Source: Metabacillus litoralis (GTDB taxonomy: Bacteria > Bacillota > Bacilli > Bacillales > Bacillaceae). From it: a stretch of 64,000 nt of DNA. A model generated the notes under the pieces. It ran no database searches. It was given only the letters and a program-made list of their open reading frames with translations, and was not told the DNA's origin. Position numbers and translations under genes: made by a program. Below are positions 8,159 to 17,167 of this stretch, piece by piece. How positions within the stretch are numbered: the stretch's first letter is position 1; every line of letters starts with the position of its first letter. Where the stretch lies: assembly GCF_007994985.1 (NCBI RefSeq), contig NZ_VOQF01000006.1, positions 186,001-250,000 of the forward strand, in the 5' to 3' direction.

Positions 8159-10222
8159 TTAGCTGTTTGTTTTCTCAATTATTCTTACTTCATATCTATC
8201 TAGCATGATGTCTCCAGTGATCATCTCTCCAGAAACCATATCTTTTCCTTGGAAATCAAAGCTAACAGGTTGTCTTTCTTCTGTAAAATTCATGATAAAA
8301 ATATAATCATTTTTTTCTGCCTTTCTGACTTGGACAGAAACACCTTGCTCATGTTTAATATCATGAACAGATCTAAGACTTAATTCTTCTATTAAATCAC
8401 TATAAAAGTCTCTGTGAAATTGTTCATCTAAGCGTGCACCAATATAATATGATTTTCCTTTTCCATATTGATGACTTGTCACTGCAGGTGTATTTTCATA
8501 AAAGTCCTCTTGATAGATTCCTTCTACATTAGCCGTATTAAGATCAATAACTGTTGCATAATCTTTCATCTCATATGACTTGTTTTTGTAAGTAACATGA
8601 TTTCTATCTTTTGGATACAAAGTATCTGTTTCAAGAGGCTTCATTCCAAAGATCTCTTGAAGATCTTTATGCCAGCCACCCATATAAGTTAAATCATGTT
8701 CATTCACAAGACCACTGATGTAAGTCATAACTAATTTACCACCATTAGCAACATATGCTTTTAGTCTTGAAATTGTTTCCTCACTTACTAAATACAGCAT
8801 TGGCACAATAAGTAATTTATAATTAGAGAAATCTTGCTCTTTCGTTATAACATCTACTGGGATATCTTGTTCCCAAAAGGTGCGGTAATGCTGTTGTAAC
8901 GTTTGTGGATATAGCTTCGTTTTAAGACCAAAGCCTTGAGCATCATTTACTGCCCAGTTATTTTCCCAATCATAGAAAATAGCTACATCAGATGGACGGT
9001 TTGTTCCAACTACATCTGATAGCTTTTCTAATGTTTGACCAACCTTTGCAACCTCTTTAAACACTCGATTTTCTGGACTATTGTCATGATCAACAACAGC
9101 TCCATGAAATTTTTCTGAAGATCCTCGTGATTTTCTCCACTGGAAATACAAGACACTATCAGATCCGTGTGAAACCATTTGCATAGAAGAAAGCAAATGC
9201 ATACCTGGGCGTTTCGCTTTATTTACTTCATGCCAGTTCACTCCACTTGGTGTTGATTCCATTAATAAGAATGGCTGCTGTTTAAGGCTTCTATACAAGT
9301 CGTTAATAAAGCCCACTTTCATTGCTAAATCGGCAGTACTCTCCCAATCATTATGCCAAGCAGGATATGCATCCCAGCTAACAACATCAAGATGCTTTGC
9401 AAACTTGCTATAATCTAGTGCTTGAAATGGTATTAAGTCAAATGTGTCTGCCATAAAATTTGTCGTAATCGGGATATTAGGTGTTAATTCTCTTAATGGC
9501 ACAATTTCATTTTCATAAAAGTTTATCGTTTGATCTGTAACAAATCGACGCCAATCCAAGTTTAATCCATGAACGGCACTCTCACCTATTTGGGAAGGAG
9601 ATTCAATTTGTGACCATTCATTATAAGTATGACTCCAGAAAGGACCCCACCATGCATCATTTAAAGACTTCAAGCTATGATTATATTTTTCTTTTAACCA
9701 ATCTCTGAATGCATGTTGACAATAATCACAATGACATTCCCCACCATATTCATTGGAAATATGCCACATTAATAAACTTGAATGTTGACCATATCTCTCT
9801 GCTAATAGTCTGTTCATTTGCTGCGTTTTTTCACGATAAACCTTTGAAGTAAAGCAATGGTTATGACGACCACCATGTAACTGCTTTAATCTGTTACCGT
9901 TTACTCTTAAAACTTCAGGGTATTTTTGAGACATCCACGCAGGGCGAGCACCACTTGGTGTTGCTAGAATGACTCGACCACCAAAACTAGTGGTGTTATC
10001 AAAGATTTCGTCTAACCATTCAAAGTTATAAACACCTTCTTCTGGCTCAAGTGCGCTCCAAGCAAATATTCCTACTGAAAAAGTATTAGTGTGTGCCAGC
10101 TTCATTAGCTTTATGTCATCCTCTAAAATGTCAGGACGATCTAGCCATTGATCAGGATTGTAGTCTCCTCCATGAAGCATGAAGTTCGCTTTTGATATAT
10201 ATGTTTTATTATTTTCAGGCAT
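8159..10222 (-). CDS. GH42 beta-galactosidase
   Basis: This 687-residue cytoplasmic (no signal peptide) glycoside hydrolase of family 42 cleaves terminal beta-galactose, as in galactan side chains of rhamnogalacturonan I. The TIM barrel starts with FMLHGGDYNPDQW. The acid/base Glu is at about 158 in WHISNEYGGE and the nucleophile Glu at about 322 in LLMESTPSG. Cys123, Cys163, Cys165 and Cys168 (CHCDYC) match the zinc site of the family. A trimerisation domain (~400-620) and a C-terminal beta domain follow. The start follows AAGGAG. It stands alone with its own terminator, unlike the second GH42 at 17168-19159, with which it shares only family-level similarity. The two probably differ in substrate length or linkage. 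Confidence 0.93.
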   Translation of the reverse strand: MPENNKTYISKANFMLHGGDYNPDQWLDRPDILEDDIKLMKLAHTNTFSVGIFAWSALEPEEGVYNFEWLDEIFDNTTSFGGRVILATPSGARPAWMSQKYPEVLRVNGNRLKQLHGGRHNHCFTSKVYREKTQQMNRLLAERYGQHSSLLMWHISNEYGGECHCDYCQHAFRDWLKEKYNHSLKSLNDAWWGPFWSHTYNEWSQIESPSQIGESAVHGLNLDWRRFVTDQTINFYENEIVPLRELTPNIPITTNFMADTFDLIPFQALDYSKFAKHLDVVSWDAYPAWHNDWESTADLAMKVGFINDLYRSLKQQPFLLMESTPSGVNWHEVNKAKRPGMHLLSSMQMVSHGSDSVLYFQWRKSRGSSEKFHGAVVDHDNSPENRVFKEVAKVGQTLEKLSDVVGTNRPSDVAIFYDWENNWAVNDAQGFGLKTKLYPQTLQQHYRTFWEQDIPVDVITKEQDFSNYKLLIVPMLYLVSEETISRLKAYVANGGKLVMTYISGLVNEHDLTYMGGWHKDLQEIFGMKPLETDTLYPKDRNHVTYKNKSYEMKDYATVIDLNTANVEGIYQEDFYENTPAVTSHQYGKGKSYYIGARLDEQFHRDFYSDLIEELSLRSVHDIKHEQGVSVQVRKAEKNDYIFIMNFTEERQPVSFDFQGKDMVSGEMITGDIMLDRYEVRIIEKTNS

Positions 10223-10514
10223 AATTTTCTCCTTTTATACAGTTTGCATACTTTTTTATATCATGCAGCTATATTCTTATTTTTCTAACATAAGCACCTT
10301 AAGGTCTTCTTCTACAAACACTGAAACTAGGATAATATTGAAATCAAAAAAAGTTTAATATCCATTTTATTACAACTCTTCCGTAATCAATGTTACGATA
10401 TAAAAGTCTTAACACTTTCTATAGTATAGTCGTAGTAAATCTTGACCAAAAAATAACACTAGATATTAAGAGAAGTTGTTACTAAGTATAATGTCAAATT
10501 AAGGTGGTTCTTTC

Positions 10515-10724
10515 ATGAACAATACTAAGAAAATATATTTCATTGGTTATTTCATTTTATATCCAATTATTTTTTTGATCAGTTTTTTTACCTGGATGTA
10601 TTTCATTAAAGATAATAAGTTATTTACTGTTATACAGGACTGTTTAGCTATTTTAGGGATTTATTATCTTATGACAAGTTTTCTTTTTTTATGGTATTTG
10701 CCTAAACAAAATAAAGAGAAGTAA
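10515..10724 (+). CDS. Small two-pass membrane protein, unknown function
   Basis: This is a 69-residue protein with two hydrophobic segments (about residues 8-29 and 38-60), a lysine-rich N-terminus and a KQNKEK tail. The ATG is preceded by AAGGTGG at proper spacing, so it is probably expressed. It is one of only three plus-strand genes in the window and is divergent from the GH42 gene. I do not recognise the family. Confidence 0.6.
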   Translation: MNNTKKIYFIGYFILYPIIFLISFFTWMYFIKDNKLFTVIQDCLAILGIYYLMTSFLFLWYLPKQNKEK

Positions 10725-10929
10725 TCAAAGTATCATCCCTTCCTCTAATAATTCATAGGAGTAAAGTTCGAAGATGTTTTCTGTCATTTTTTTCACTTAC
10801 ATTTTCTTAATAAATAACGATAGTGTAATGTAACCTAGATATCATAATATTAAATGATTGGCACCCAATTTGTTGGAGACATAATGAACCTTTTTCGTTA
10901 TTCTATTATGAGAGAAAAGGAGGAATATT

Positions 10930-11547
10930 ATGGAGCCATTACTTCACGGGATGCTTTTAGCTTTTGGACTTATTTTACCTTTAGGGGTACAAAATATTTT
11001 TGTATTCACACAAGGAGCGACTCATATAAAATTCACAAATGCCTTACCATCCATTGTTACTGCAGCCATTTGTGATACCATTTTAATTTCATTAGCTGTT
11101 ACGGGTGTTTCATTTATTGTTTTTAACTTCATTTGGTTAAAAAACACAATCTTTTTTGTAGGCTTTTTATTCTTAATTTATATGGGCTGGATGATGTGGC
11201 GTGATTCTTCTAATGTCTCAAAACAACCGGAGCTAAATCCTTTTTCGCCTAAAAAACAAATAACATTTGCAGCTTCTGTGTCATTATTAAATCCCCATGC
11301 GATTATGGATACAATTGGAGTAATTGGTACAAGTTCATTAACTTATAGTGGTTCAGATAAATGGCTTTTCACATTGGCATGTATCGCTATTTCTTGGTTG
11401 TGGTTCTTAGGCTTAGCTATTGCAGGTAGAAAAATCGGACAGTTGGATACAAATGGAAAGTACTTAAGGTATATGAATCAATTTTCAGCTATTATTATAT
11501 GGGTTATGGCGTTTTATATTATTAGTCAGCTATTTCAGAAGCATTAA
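10930..11547 (+). CDS. LysE/ArgO-family amino-acid exporter
   Basis: This 205-residue integral membrane protein of the LysE superfamily exports amino acids such as lysine or arginine. The N-terminal segment LLAFGLILPLGVQNIFVFTQG contains the family's conserved G-P-x-x-N-type pattern (here PLGVQN). Five to six hydrophobic segments follow, and SLLNPHAIMDTIG is the second conserved helix (NP motif). The start follows AAGGAGG. It is on the plus strand, monocistronic, with a clear terminator 31 bases after the stop. It has no evident link to the pectin genes. Confidence 0.88.
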   Translation: MEPLLHGMLLAFGLILPLGVQNIFVFTQGATHIKFTNALPSIVTAAICDTILISLAVTGVSFIVFNFIWLKNTIFFVGFLFLIYMGWMMWRDSSNVSKQPELNPFSPKKQITFAASVSLLNPHAIMDTIGVIGTSSLTYSGSDKWLFTLACIAISWLWFLGLAIAGRKIGQLDTNGKYLRYMNQFSAIIIWVMAFYIISQLFQKH

Positions 11548-11578
11548 AAATAAGTTTCACTCAAATAAAATACATACA

Positions 11579-11604
11579 AAAGGAGCAAGCAAACATGCTC
11601 CTTT
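11579..11604 (+). terminator. Terminator of the LysE-family gene
   Basis: AAAGGAGCA (11579-11587) and TGCTCCTTT (11596-11604) form a perfect 9-bp stem with an 8-base loop, followed by a short A/T-rich stretch. It lies about 30 bases after the stop. Confidence 0.75.
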
Positions 11605-11706
11605 AATTATTGTATACATTGTACAAATTGTAATTCTTGTTTTAAACCATGGGACATAACTCTATCATTTATTCAAGAGTAAACTATATAAGTATTAAAA
11701 CTGATA

Positions 11707-12216
11707 TTATGATAATTTAGCCAGTATTTCTCGTATAAAAGCAGGTTCATCGGCTGGAGTACGGGATGTAACTATATTTTCTCCAACAACCACTTCTTCA
11801 TCTTTATAAATTGCACCTGCTAGTTTAATATCATCACGAATTCCTATATAGCTTGTTGCCTCTTTTCCTTTTAATACATCAGCACTGATCATAACTTGAG
11901 GACCATGACATATCCCTGAAATTAACTTACCTTGTTCATTTAATTCTTTAACAAAACGAACAACATCCTCATTTACGCGTAAAGCCTCAGGAGCACCACC
12001 ACCAGGAATAACCACTCCGGCAAAATCACTGCCGTTTGCATCTGCTGCACCTAATTCTGCTGTATAAGAAACTGTCCCTTGCTTACCTGGACATTCCACA
12101 CCCTTTTCCAAGCCAATAATCACTGCCTCATGACCTGCCTCCTTAATTGCTTCATAAGGATTGATCATCTCTGAATCTTCAAAACCACCTGCTAATAAAA
12201 ATGCTATTTTAGCCAT
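11707..12216 (-). CDS. DJ-1/PfpI-family general stress protein
   Basis: This 169-residue protein of the class I glutamine-amidotransferase-like fold is a PfpI/YfkM-type stress protein. The nucleophile elbow is ISGICHGPQVM, with the conserved Cys near residue 103 followed by His. The acidic residue is in LLAGGFEDSEM, and VVIPGGGAPEALR is the family motif. Members are described as cysteine peptidases or deglycases, but the activity is debated. The ATG follows AGGAGG. It is a single gene with no obvious tie to the neighbours. Confidence 0.92.
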   Translation of the reverse strand: MAKIAFLLAGGFEDSEMINPYEAIKEAGHEAVIIGLEKGVECPGKQGTVSYTAELGAADANGSDFAGVVIPGGGAPEALRVNEDVVRFVKELNEQGKLISGICHGPQVMISADVLKGKEATSYIGIRDDIKLAGAIYKDEEVVVGENIVTSRTPADEPAFIREILAKLS

Positions 12217-12492
12217 TTAACTTCCTCCTAGTTCATAGAATAATGAATTAATAGTTATGATTTTAATAATTTAAGATAAGTTTTTAGTACAAAACAATTA
12301 TTTTCACAATAAGAAAAAGTTAGAAAATAAATTTGTACGCACATTTAGATTAATAGGAAAACGTTTTATTTGTCAAGGTTTACATAATGAATGACAGTGA
12401 TACCATCATTAAAATTTAAGTTAGGTTTCACTAGTTGTACGGATAATTATTTATAGATTGATTTTATAGTTAACAGAATCCCTATATAGAAA

Positions 12493-12537
12493 AGCTACCC
12501 TAAAATAGAAAGTCTTTCAATCTATTCTAAGGTAGCT
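12493..12537 (-). terminator. Terminator of the rhamnogalacturonan lyase gene
   Basis: The minus strand reads AGCTACCTTAGAATAGA ... TCTATTTTAGGGTAGCT, a long stem with two G-U pairs and an 11-base loop, followed by TTTC. It starts about 11 bases after the stop codon. The remaining bases of the 12217-12548 gap hold only the palindrome AAAACGTTTT at 12358-12367 and nothing else I recognise. Confidence 0.75.
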
Positions 12538-12548
12538 ATTAAATTTGG

Positions 12549-15119
12549 TTATCTGCCTGAACGTTCCTCAATATTCACAATTATACTCTCAGCTTTAGCT
12601 GTTAAAATTGATTTTGCATTTTCGCTAACTTCTTTTTTCTTCTGTTTTTGATCTAACTGTTTAATGAATTTCTCTAAAAAGGAAATTCCCTTTTTATCAG
12701 AGCCTTTATCAATATGATGTTGAGCTTGTTTTAACGTATTTTCAAGTTTACGTATAATTGAGCCATTCAACTCTCCATTTTCTTCATATATGTCTACTAG
12801 ATTGCTTAAAGAAGTTAATTCATTAGGCATTTTCATATCAGGCTGTGGAACACTTTGCCAATCAGTGTCAGAAGCAAAATAGTAGCTTGGATATGCTGGC
12901 TGATTATAACCGACGTTTTGCCAAGCAATACCTGTTCTATATTGTGCATCATGCATCAATGTATATAATTTACGGTCTGTCACTTCTGTGCTTAAATAAA
13001 TTCTAATCGATTGACTATCATCCGTTCGAACAAGCAATTCCTCACGCCAATCTCCAAAAATATCAGCAACTAATGATGGATTTCCTTTTGTACCATTATT
13101 CGTTTTTGTACCTGAAGCAGTTAAAACTGTTCCTTTTTTCCAATCATCAATTGTTGGTGTTTTATCTCCTGATCCATTCACGATCTGTGTTGTCATATCA
13201 GCAGACCATTTGATATTCATATTCGTTCCTGGTGAACGTGTATCAAGCTTCGTTCCATTAGCTGTCCACAAACCAACAGCCCAAGTTTCTAATCCACTTT
13301 GAGAAGGATCAATATCACCTACCATTCCTCTACCAGTATCTCTACCAGTATAGCCACCATATATAACTTCTCCTGTTGCAGCATCTCTAAGTGCATAGCC
13401 ATACGGAGCCCAGCGACCACCTTCATGAACCATAAAGATTTCTAAGCCTTCTCTATTAGGATCGATATCTGCAACATGCAATGCATCACCATGTCCTAAG
13501 CCAGCAATTACACCTGGTGTTGCACTTTCAGGTGGCATCACATCACTTGAGCTATATAACAAAGAACCATCATGATCAATTGTAGAAGATCCATAAATCA
13601 CTTCCTGCTTACCATCTCCATCAACATCAGCTGTACTTAAAGAGTGTGCACCTTGAGTTGTAAGTGAACCAAATTCCTCACTTGTCCCAAGTCTTCCATG
13701 TGGACCATCATTAAAAGGATTTGTCATTGGTGTCCAGCCACTATCAACATCCCACTCTTCTTTAAGGTGCTTTCCATCCCAGCTATATGATACAAGTGTT
13801 GATCTTGTATAATAGCCTCGTGAAAAAATAGCGGATGGGTTTTCACCATCTAAATATGCTACACCAGCTAAAAAGCGATCGACTCGATTACCAGGCTCAA
13901 TTCGCGACATCGCGTAATCTCCCCACATTAATCCATCATCATGACGTTCATGTTTATAACGAATAGTTTCCATTTCAGAGCCAGTTTCTCCATTAAATAC
14001 AGTTAAGTACTCAGGACCTTTTACAATAAATCCTTCAAAATCTCTTAAGTCATTACGGCTACTTCTACTAGGAGCATATTCATCAATAAAGTAATCTGCT
14101 AAACTTTCAGCATCATCAGTTGATAGCGGGTAATCATATTTCTTTTCGATTCCAAAGGCCTCTTCAAGTGATGCAGGCCAATTTCCATTTACAACTTCCT
14201 CATGATTATGCCAATTCTTAAACATATCAACAACATGATTATAATAATCTTCACTACTCATTCGATAATCATCTTGATGACTATATCCTTCTTTTTTATC
14301 TTCTTTAAGCATTGTAATAAATTCTTCAGATTTAACATTTCCTTTTGCATCAAACTTTATCACTTTTGTACCTGGTGCTGTTTTAAACATTAATTCAGAT
14401 TTTCCATCACCATCAAAATCATATACTAAAAATTGTGTATAATGAGCTCCTGATCGGATATTAACTCCAAGATCAATCCGGTACAACAATTCCCCATCAA
14501 ATGTATAGCAATCAATATACGTATTTCCTGTATAACCTTTTTGTGATACATCCTTTGAATTTGTCGGATCCCATTTCACAAAAAACTCATACTTGCCATC
14601 TCCATCAACATCCCCAACACTCATATCATTAGCTGTATAAGAATAGGCTTCACCACTTGGTGTAACACCATCAGAAGGCTTTTTCAACTTCAAATCAAAA
14701 TATGTATTTTCCCATGGTGTTGTTTCTGAGCTCTGATCAATTTCCTTTCCATTTTCAACAGCAGCTACATAATATTTAGATGTACCTGTACCATTACTAT
14801 CTAAAAAGTTTGTACTATCATCAACTGTTCCGATCTTTTTACCATCACGATAAACATTGAAGTTAACACCCGTTAAACCAGTTTCTGAATAACCTGACAC
14901 TTCATCACTTAACAGTCGCCAACTTAAAAAGATCCCCTCTGAAGTACTTGCAGCTACAAGACCTCTGTCTAAATATTCGAGCTGAACAGAACTACTTTGG
15001 ATGGCCTGCTTATTTGTTTGAGATAATACTGCTGAAGCACTACCTTGAAAACCTGTAAAAAGAAGTGGAGCTGCTAAAGATAAAGTAACTAGTTTTTTAG
15101 TAATAGATTGTTTCCTCAA
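12549..15119 (-). CDS. yesW: Secreted rhamnogalacturonan lyase, PL11 (YesW-type), with C-terminal FIMAH-like domain
   Basis: This secreted endolyase cuts the rhamnose-galacturonate backbone of rhamnogalacturonan I by beta-elimination. I place the start at the TTG at 15119, preceded by AAGGGTGA at 9 bases. It gives a compact signal peptide (RKQSITKKLVTLSLAAPLLF ... GSASA). Longer starts (ATG 15140, TTG 15161) lack a ribosome site. An N-terminal fibronectin-like part is followed by the PL11 eight-bladed propeller, with calcium-binding repeats DVDGDGKYE, DFDGDGKSE and DVDGDGKQE. After the propeller, the last ~85 residues are a helical domain (LVDIYEENGELN, LKQAQHHIDKGSDKKG, AKSILTAKAESI) that matches the FIMAH domain found on Firmicutes secreted enzymes. 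That makes it longer (~856) than B. subtilis YesW. It has its own promoter and terminator. Confidence 0.93.
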   Translation of the reverse strand: MRKQSITKKLVTLSLAAPLLFTGFQGSASAVLSQTNKQAIQSSSVQLEYLDRGLVAASTSEGIFLSWRLLSDEVSGYSETGLTGVNFNVYRDGKKIGTVDDSTNFLDSNGTGTSKYYVAAVENGKEIDQSSETTPWENTYFDLKLKKPSDGVTPSGEAYSYTANDMSVGDVDGDGKYEFFVKWDPTNSKDVSQKGYTGNTYIDCYTFDGELLYRIDLGVNIRSGAHYTQFLVYDFDGDGKSELMFKTAPGTKVIKFDAKGNVKSEEFITMLKEDKKEGYSHQDDYRMSSEDYYNHVVDMFKNWHNHEEVVNGNWPASLEEAFGIEKKYDYPLSTDDAESLADYFIDEYAPSRSSRNDLRDFEGFIVKGPEYLTVFNGETGSEMETIRYKHERHDDGLMWGDYAMSRIEPGNRVDRFLAGVAYLDGENPSAIFSRGYYTRSTLVSYSWDGKHLKEEWDVDSGWTPMTNPFNDGPHGRLGTSEEFGSLTTQGAHSLSTADVDGDGKQEVIYGSSTIDHDGSLLYSSSDVMPPESATPGVIAGLGHGDALHVADIDPNREGLEIFMVHEGGRWAPYGYALRDAATGEVIYGGYTGRDTGRGMVGDIDPSQSGLETWAVGLWTANGTKLDTRSPGTNMNIKWSADMTTQIVNGSGDKTPTIDDWKKGTVLTASGTKTNNGTKGNPSLVADIFGDWREELLVRTDDSQSIRIYLSTEVTDRKLYTLMHDAQYRTGIAWQNVGYNQPAYPSYYFASDTDWQSVPQPDMKMPNELTSLSNLVDIYEENGELNGSIIRKLENTLKQAQHHIDKGSDKKGISFLEKFIKQLDQKQKKKEVSENAKSILTAKAESIIVNIEERSGR

Positions 15120-15374
15120 AATTGATTCATCACCCTTCATTAATAGTCGATAAAGTTTCAAAATTCAGTGAGGCCAATATTACTTGAAATTCTATTTGAT
15201 CTTAACTAGATTGGTTAGTATATTCATTGCTAGCTATTTAATTAAGTAACTTTCTTAAGTAAATTCAAGTACACCAATTGAAACAAGCTTTCCCGTGGTT
15301 ATACGTAGGCTCCCTTCTTAATCAGTTTTTTGTAAGCCCTTTCATTAATTAGTGTGATCAAGAACTCATTTCAA

Positions 15375-15438
15375 TTATAAGTAATTCTTTATCTTAGATA
15401 CATATAAAAAACCGCTACTTTATATTAAAAATCAGTGT
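15375..15438 (-). promoter_or_regulatory. Possible yesW promoter with upstream ACACTGATTTTT box
   Basis: The minus strand has TATAAT at 15375-15380 with TGTATC 17 bases upstream. Behind that, ACACTGATTTTT at 15427-15438 differs by one base from ACACTGTTTTTT found upstream of the rhamnogalacturonan binding-protein operon. It could be a target of the YesN-like response regulator. The leader would be about 250 bases long, so this is tentative. Confidence 0.35.
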
Positions 15439-15529
15439 TGTTTAATAGATTTTTAATTGTTGGAAAGTTATTGGAAAAAGAAGGCTTTTCTTTGGATTGT
15501 GATTAAGTAAAACAACCTTTGACTTGGCT

Positions 15530-15680
15530 TTCCTCTCGTTTGTGTCCTTCATTAGATCTATGACGGACTTTTGCTTGGAGGTTCCTCTCGTTTGTGTCCT
15601 TCATCAGCTCTATGACGGACTTTTGATCGGGGCTTCCTCTCGTTTTTGTCCTTCATTAGCTCATGACTATGACGATTTTA
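15530..15680. repeat. Tandem repeat, 52-bp unit, about 2.9 copies
   Basis: Units begin with TTCCTCTCGTTT at 15530, 15582 and 15634, exactly 52 bases apart. The second half of each contains CTATGACGGACTTTTG (degenerate in the last copy). It lies between yesW and the GH4 gene. It does not code and forms no obvious hairpin. The unit resembles interspersed repeats common in Bacillus genomes, but that needs a genome search. Confidence 0.85.
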
Positions 15681-15725
15681 ACTCATAAATAAAGCGATGC
15701 AAAAAAAGTCTTTAACGCAAAATAA

Positions 15726-15752
15726 AACAAGGCTCCTTAACAGAGCCTTGTT
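15726..15752 (-). terminator. Terminator of the rhamnogalacturonan utilisation operon (after GH4)
   Basis: AACAAGGCTC (15726-15735) and GAGCCTTGTT (15743-15752) form a perfect 10-bp stem with a 7-base loop. On the minus strand it is followed by TTATTTT. It lies 18 bases after the GH4 stop codon. Confidence 0.9.
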
Positions 15753-15769
15753 CCTACCCCTATACAAAA

Positions 15770-17146
15770 CTATATATCCCAGCCAGCCAAATAACTTTTC
15801 GTATTATCTAACATCTCATTAAATAATTCCTCTGCGTCTTCCCTATTTACTGCTGCCAATAGTGGCTCATTAACAAATGTATTAAACGCTAGTTGTTTAT
15901 CTTTAGTTAATGATGCTTTTAAAATTGATTCTTGATTAATAACATGTCTACTAACCATATTATGAATGTCTAATGGTAGTTTCCCTGCAAATACTGGTTG
16001 AACAGAGTCGTACTTGAATAAAGCATTTGTTTCAACAATTGTTCCTAGCGGTAAGCCTTCAATTTGACCTTTATTTGGATAATTCACATTTGTTACTAGG
16101 TCCTCTACACCTAGAAGAGCGAGAATAATGTTAACTCCTTCTTCACTTGAAGAAACAAGATTCAGCTCTTTTTTACCTTCTATTAATGCTTCATTATGAT
16201 TCACTTTTTCTATTAAATCCTTTTTACGGAAATCCACATGTGTTAGATGAAATTTCCAATAAGCTACTGTTTCTGGATTTTTCAAATATGTTGGTGGCAT
16301 GAATTCAGCTAAATGGCGATCACCAGCAGCAGCTATTAAGCTATATTTTTTATATAAGTCGAACTTTACTTTATTGCAGGATGAGAAAACACTATTTTTC
16401 CATTCTCCTTCTTCTTTTTCATAGCCAGTTTCGTCATATTTTTCTACAAATTGTTTATAGTAAGGCATTAAATCAATATTTTGGTAGCTAGCTTTATTTA
16501 TCCATGTGAAATGGTTAATACCTAATACATTTACTTTAATGTCAGAGCGATGTTGCACTTCTTTATCTAGAAATTCTTTTACAACTTCAGATAGCAAATT
16601 CTGTGTTTCAAATACCTCATGACAGCAGCCAAAGGCTTTGATTTCTGGAAATACCTCATAAAGTGTTCGAGTGCAAAGTGACATTGGATTTGTATAATTA
16701 ATAACCCATGCCTTTGGTGCATGTCTTTTAATTGCTTGGGCTATTTCCACAAACATCGGAATTGTTCTAAGCGCTCTGACAAGACCGCCAGGACCAACTG
16801 TATCACCTACAGATTGATACACTCCATATTTTTCAGGTGCATGAACATCAGAGGCCATTTCCTCAAACGTACCTGGTAAAATAGAAATGATGACAAAATC
16901 ACTGTCTGACAATGCTTCCTCCATCGTTGTGACAGCTTCATATTTCCAATTACTTTTTGCTTTTTCATGATTTGATATTCTATTTCCTATTTGTGCATTG
17001 CGATTGGCAGCTTCATAATTAATATCATATAAAGCAACAGTTCCTGAAATTCTACTTTCTAATGCGAGATCATTCATTAAACTTTTTGCCCATCCCTTTG
17101 ATCCCCCACCAATATAGGCAATTTTAAGTGATTGTAAATTAGTCAT
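15770..17146 (-). CDS. lplD: GH4 alpha-galacturonidase (LplD-type)
   Basis: This 458-residue NAD- and metal-dependent glycosidase of family GH4 is an intracellular enzyme. The Rossmann motif is at the N-terminus (KIAYIGGGSKGWAKSLMNDL). The family signature around the catalytic metal Cys/His is CCHEVFE (Cys175, His176) plus NYTNPM and GINHFTW. The CHEV variant is the one described for alpha-galacturonidases such as B. subtilis LplD, rather than the alpha-glucosidase or melibiase variants. It would release galacturonic acid from rhamnogalacturonan oligomers already trimmed by GH105. The ATG follows GGGGGAT. It is the last gene of the long operon, 21 bases after the GH42 gene. Confidence 0.88.
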   Translation of the reverse strand: MTNLQSLKIAYIGGGSKGWAKSLMNDLALESRISGTVALYDINYEAANRNAQIGNRISNHEKAKSNWKYEAVTTMEEALSDSDFVIISILPGTFEEMASDVHAPEKYGVYQSVGDTVGPGGLVRALRTIPMFVEIAQAIKRHAPKAWVINYTNPMSLCTRTLYEVFPEIKAFGCCHEVFETQNLLSEVVKEFLDKEVQHRSDIKVNVLGINHFTWINKASYQNIDLMPYYKQFVEKYDETGYEKEEGEWKNSVFSSCNKVKFDLYKKYSLIAAAGDRHLAEFMPPTYLKNPETVAYWKFHLTHVDFRKKDLIEKVNHNEALIEGKKELNLVSSSEEGVNIILALLGVEDLVTNVNYPNKGQIEGLPLGTIVETNALFKYDSVQPVFAGKLPLDIHNMVSRHVINQESILKASLTKDKQLAFNTFVNEPLLAAVNREDAEELFNEMLDNTKSYLAGWDI

Positions 17147-17167
17147 GCAGATCCCCCATGTTCTTCA

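Noticed and set aside
10854-11075. 73-codon plus-strand frame
   Set aside because: It overlaps the LysE-family gene in another frame and lacks its own ribosome site.
15530-15680. CRISPR array
   Set aside because: The 52-bp units are directly joined without unique spacers and no cas genes are present, so it is a plain tandem repeat.
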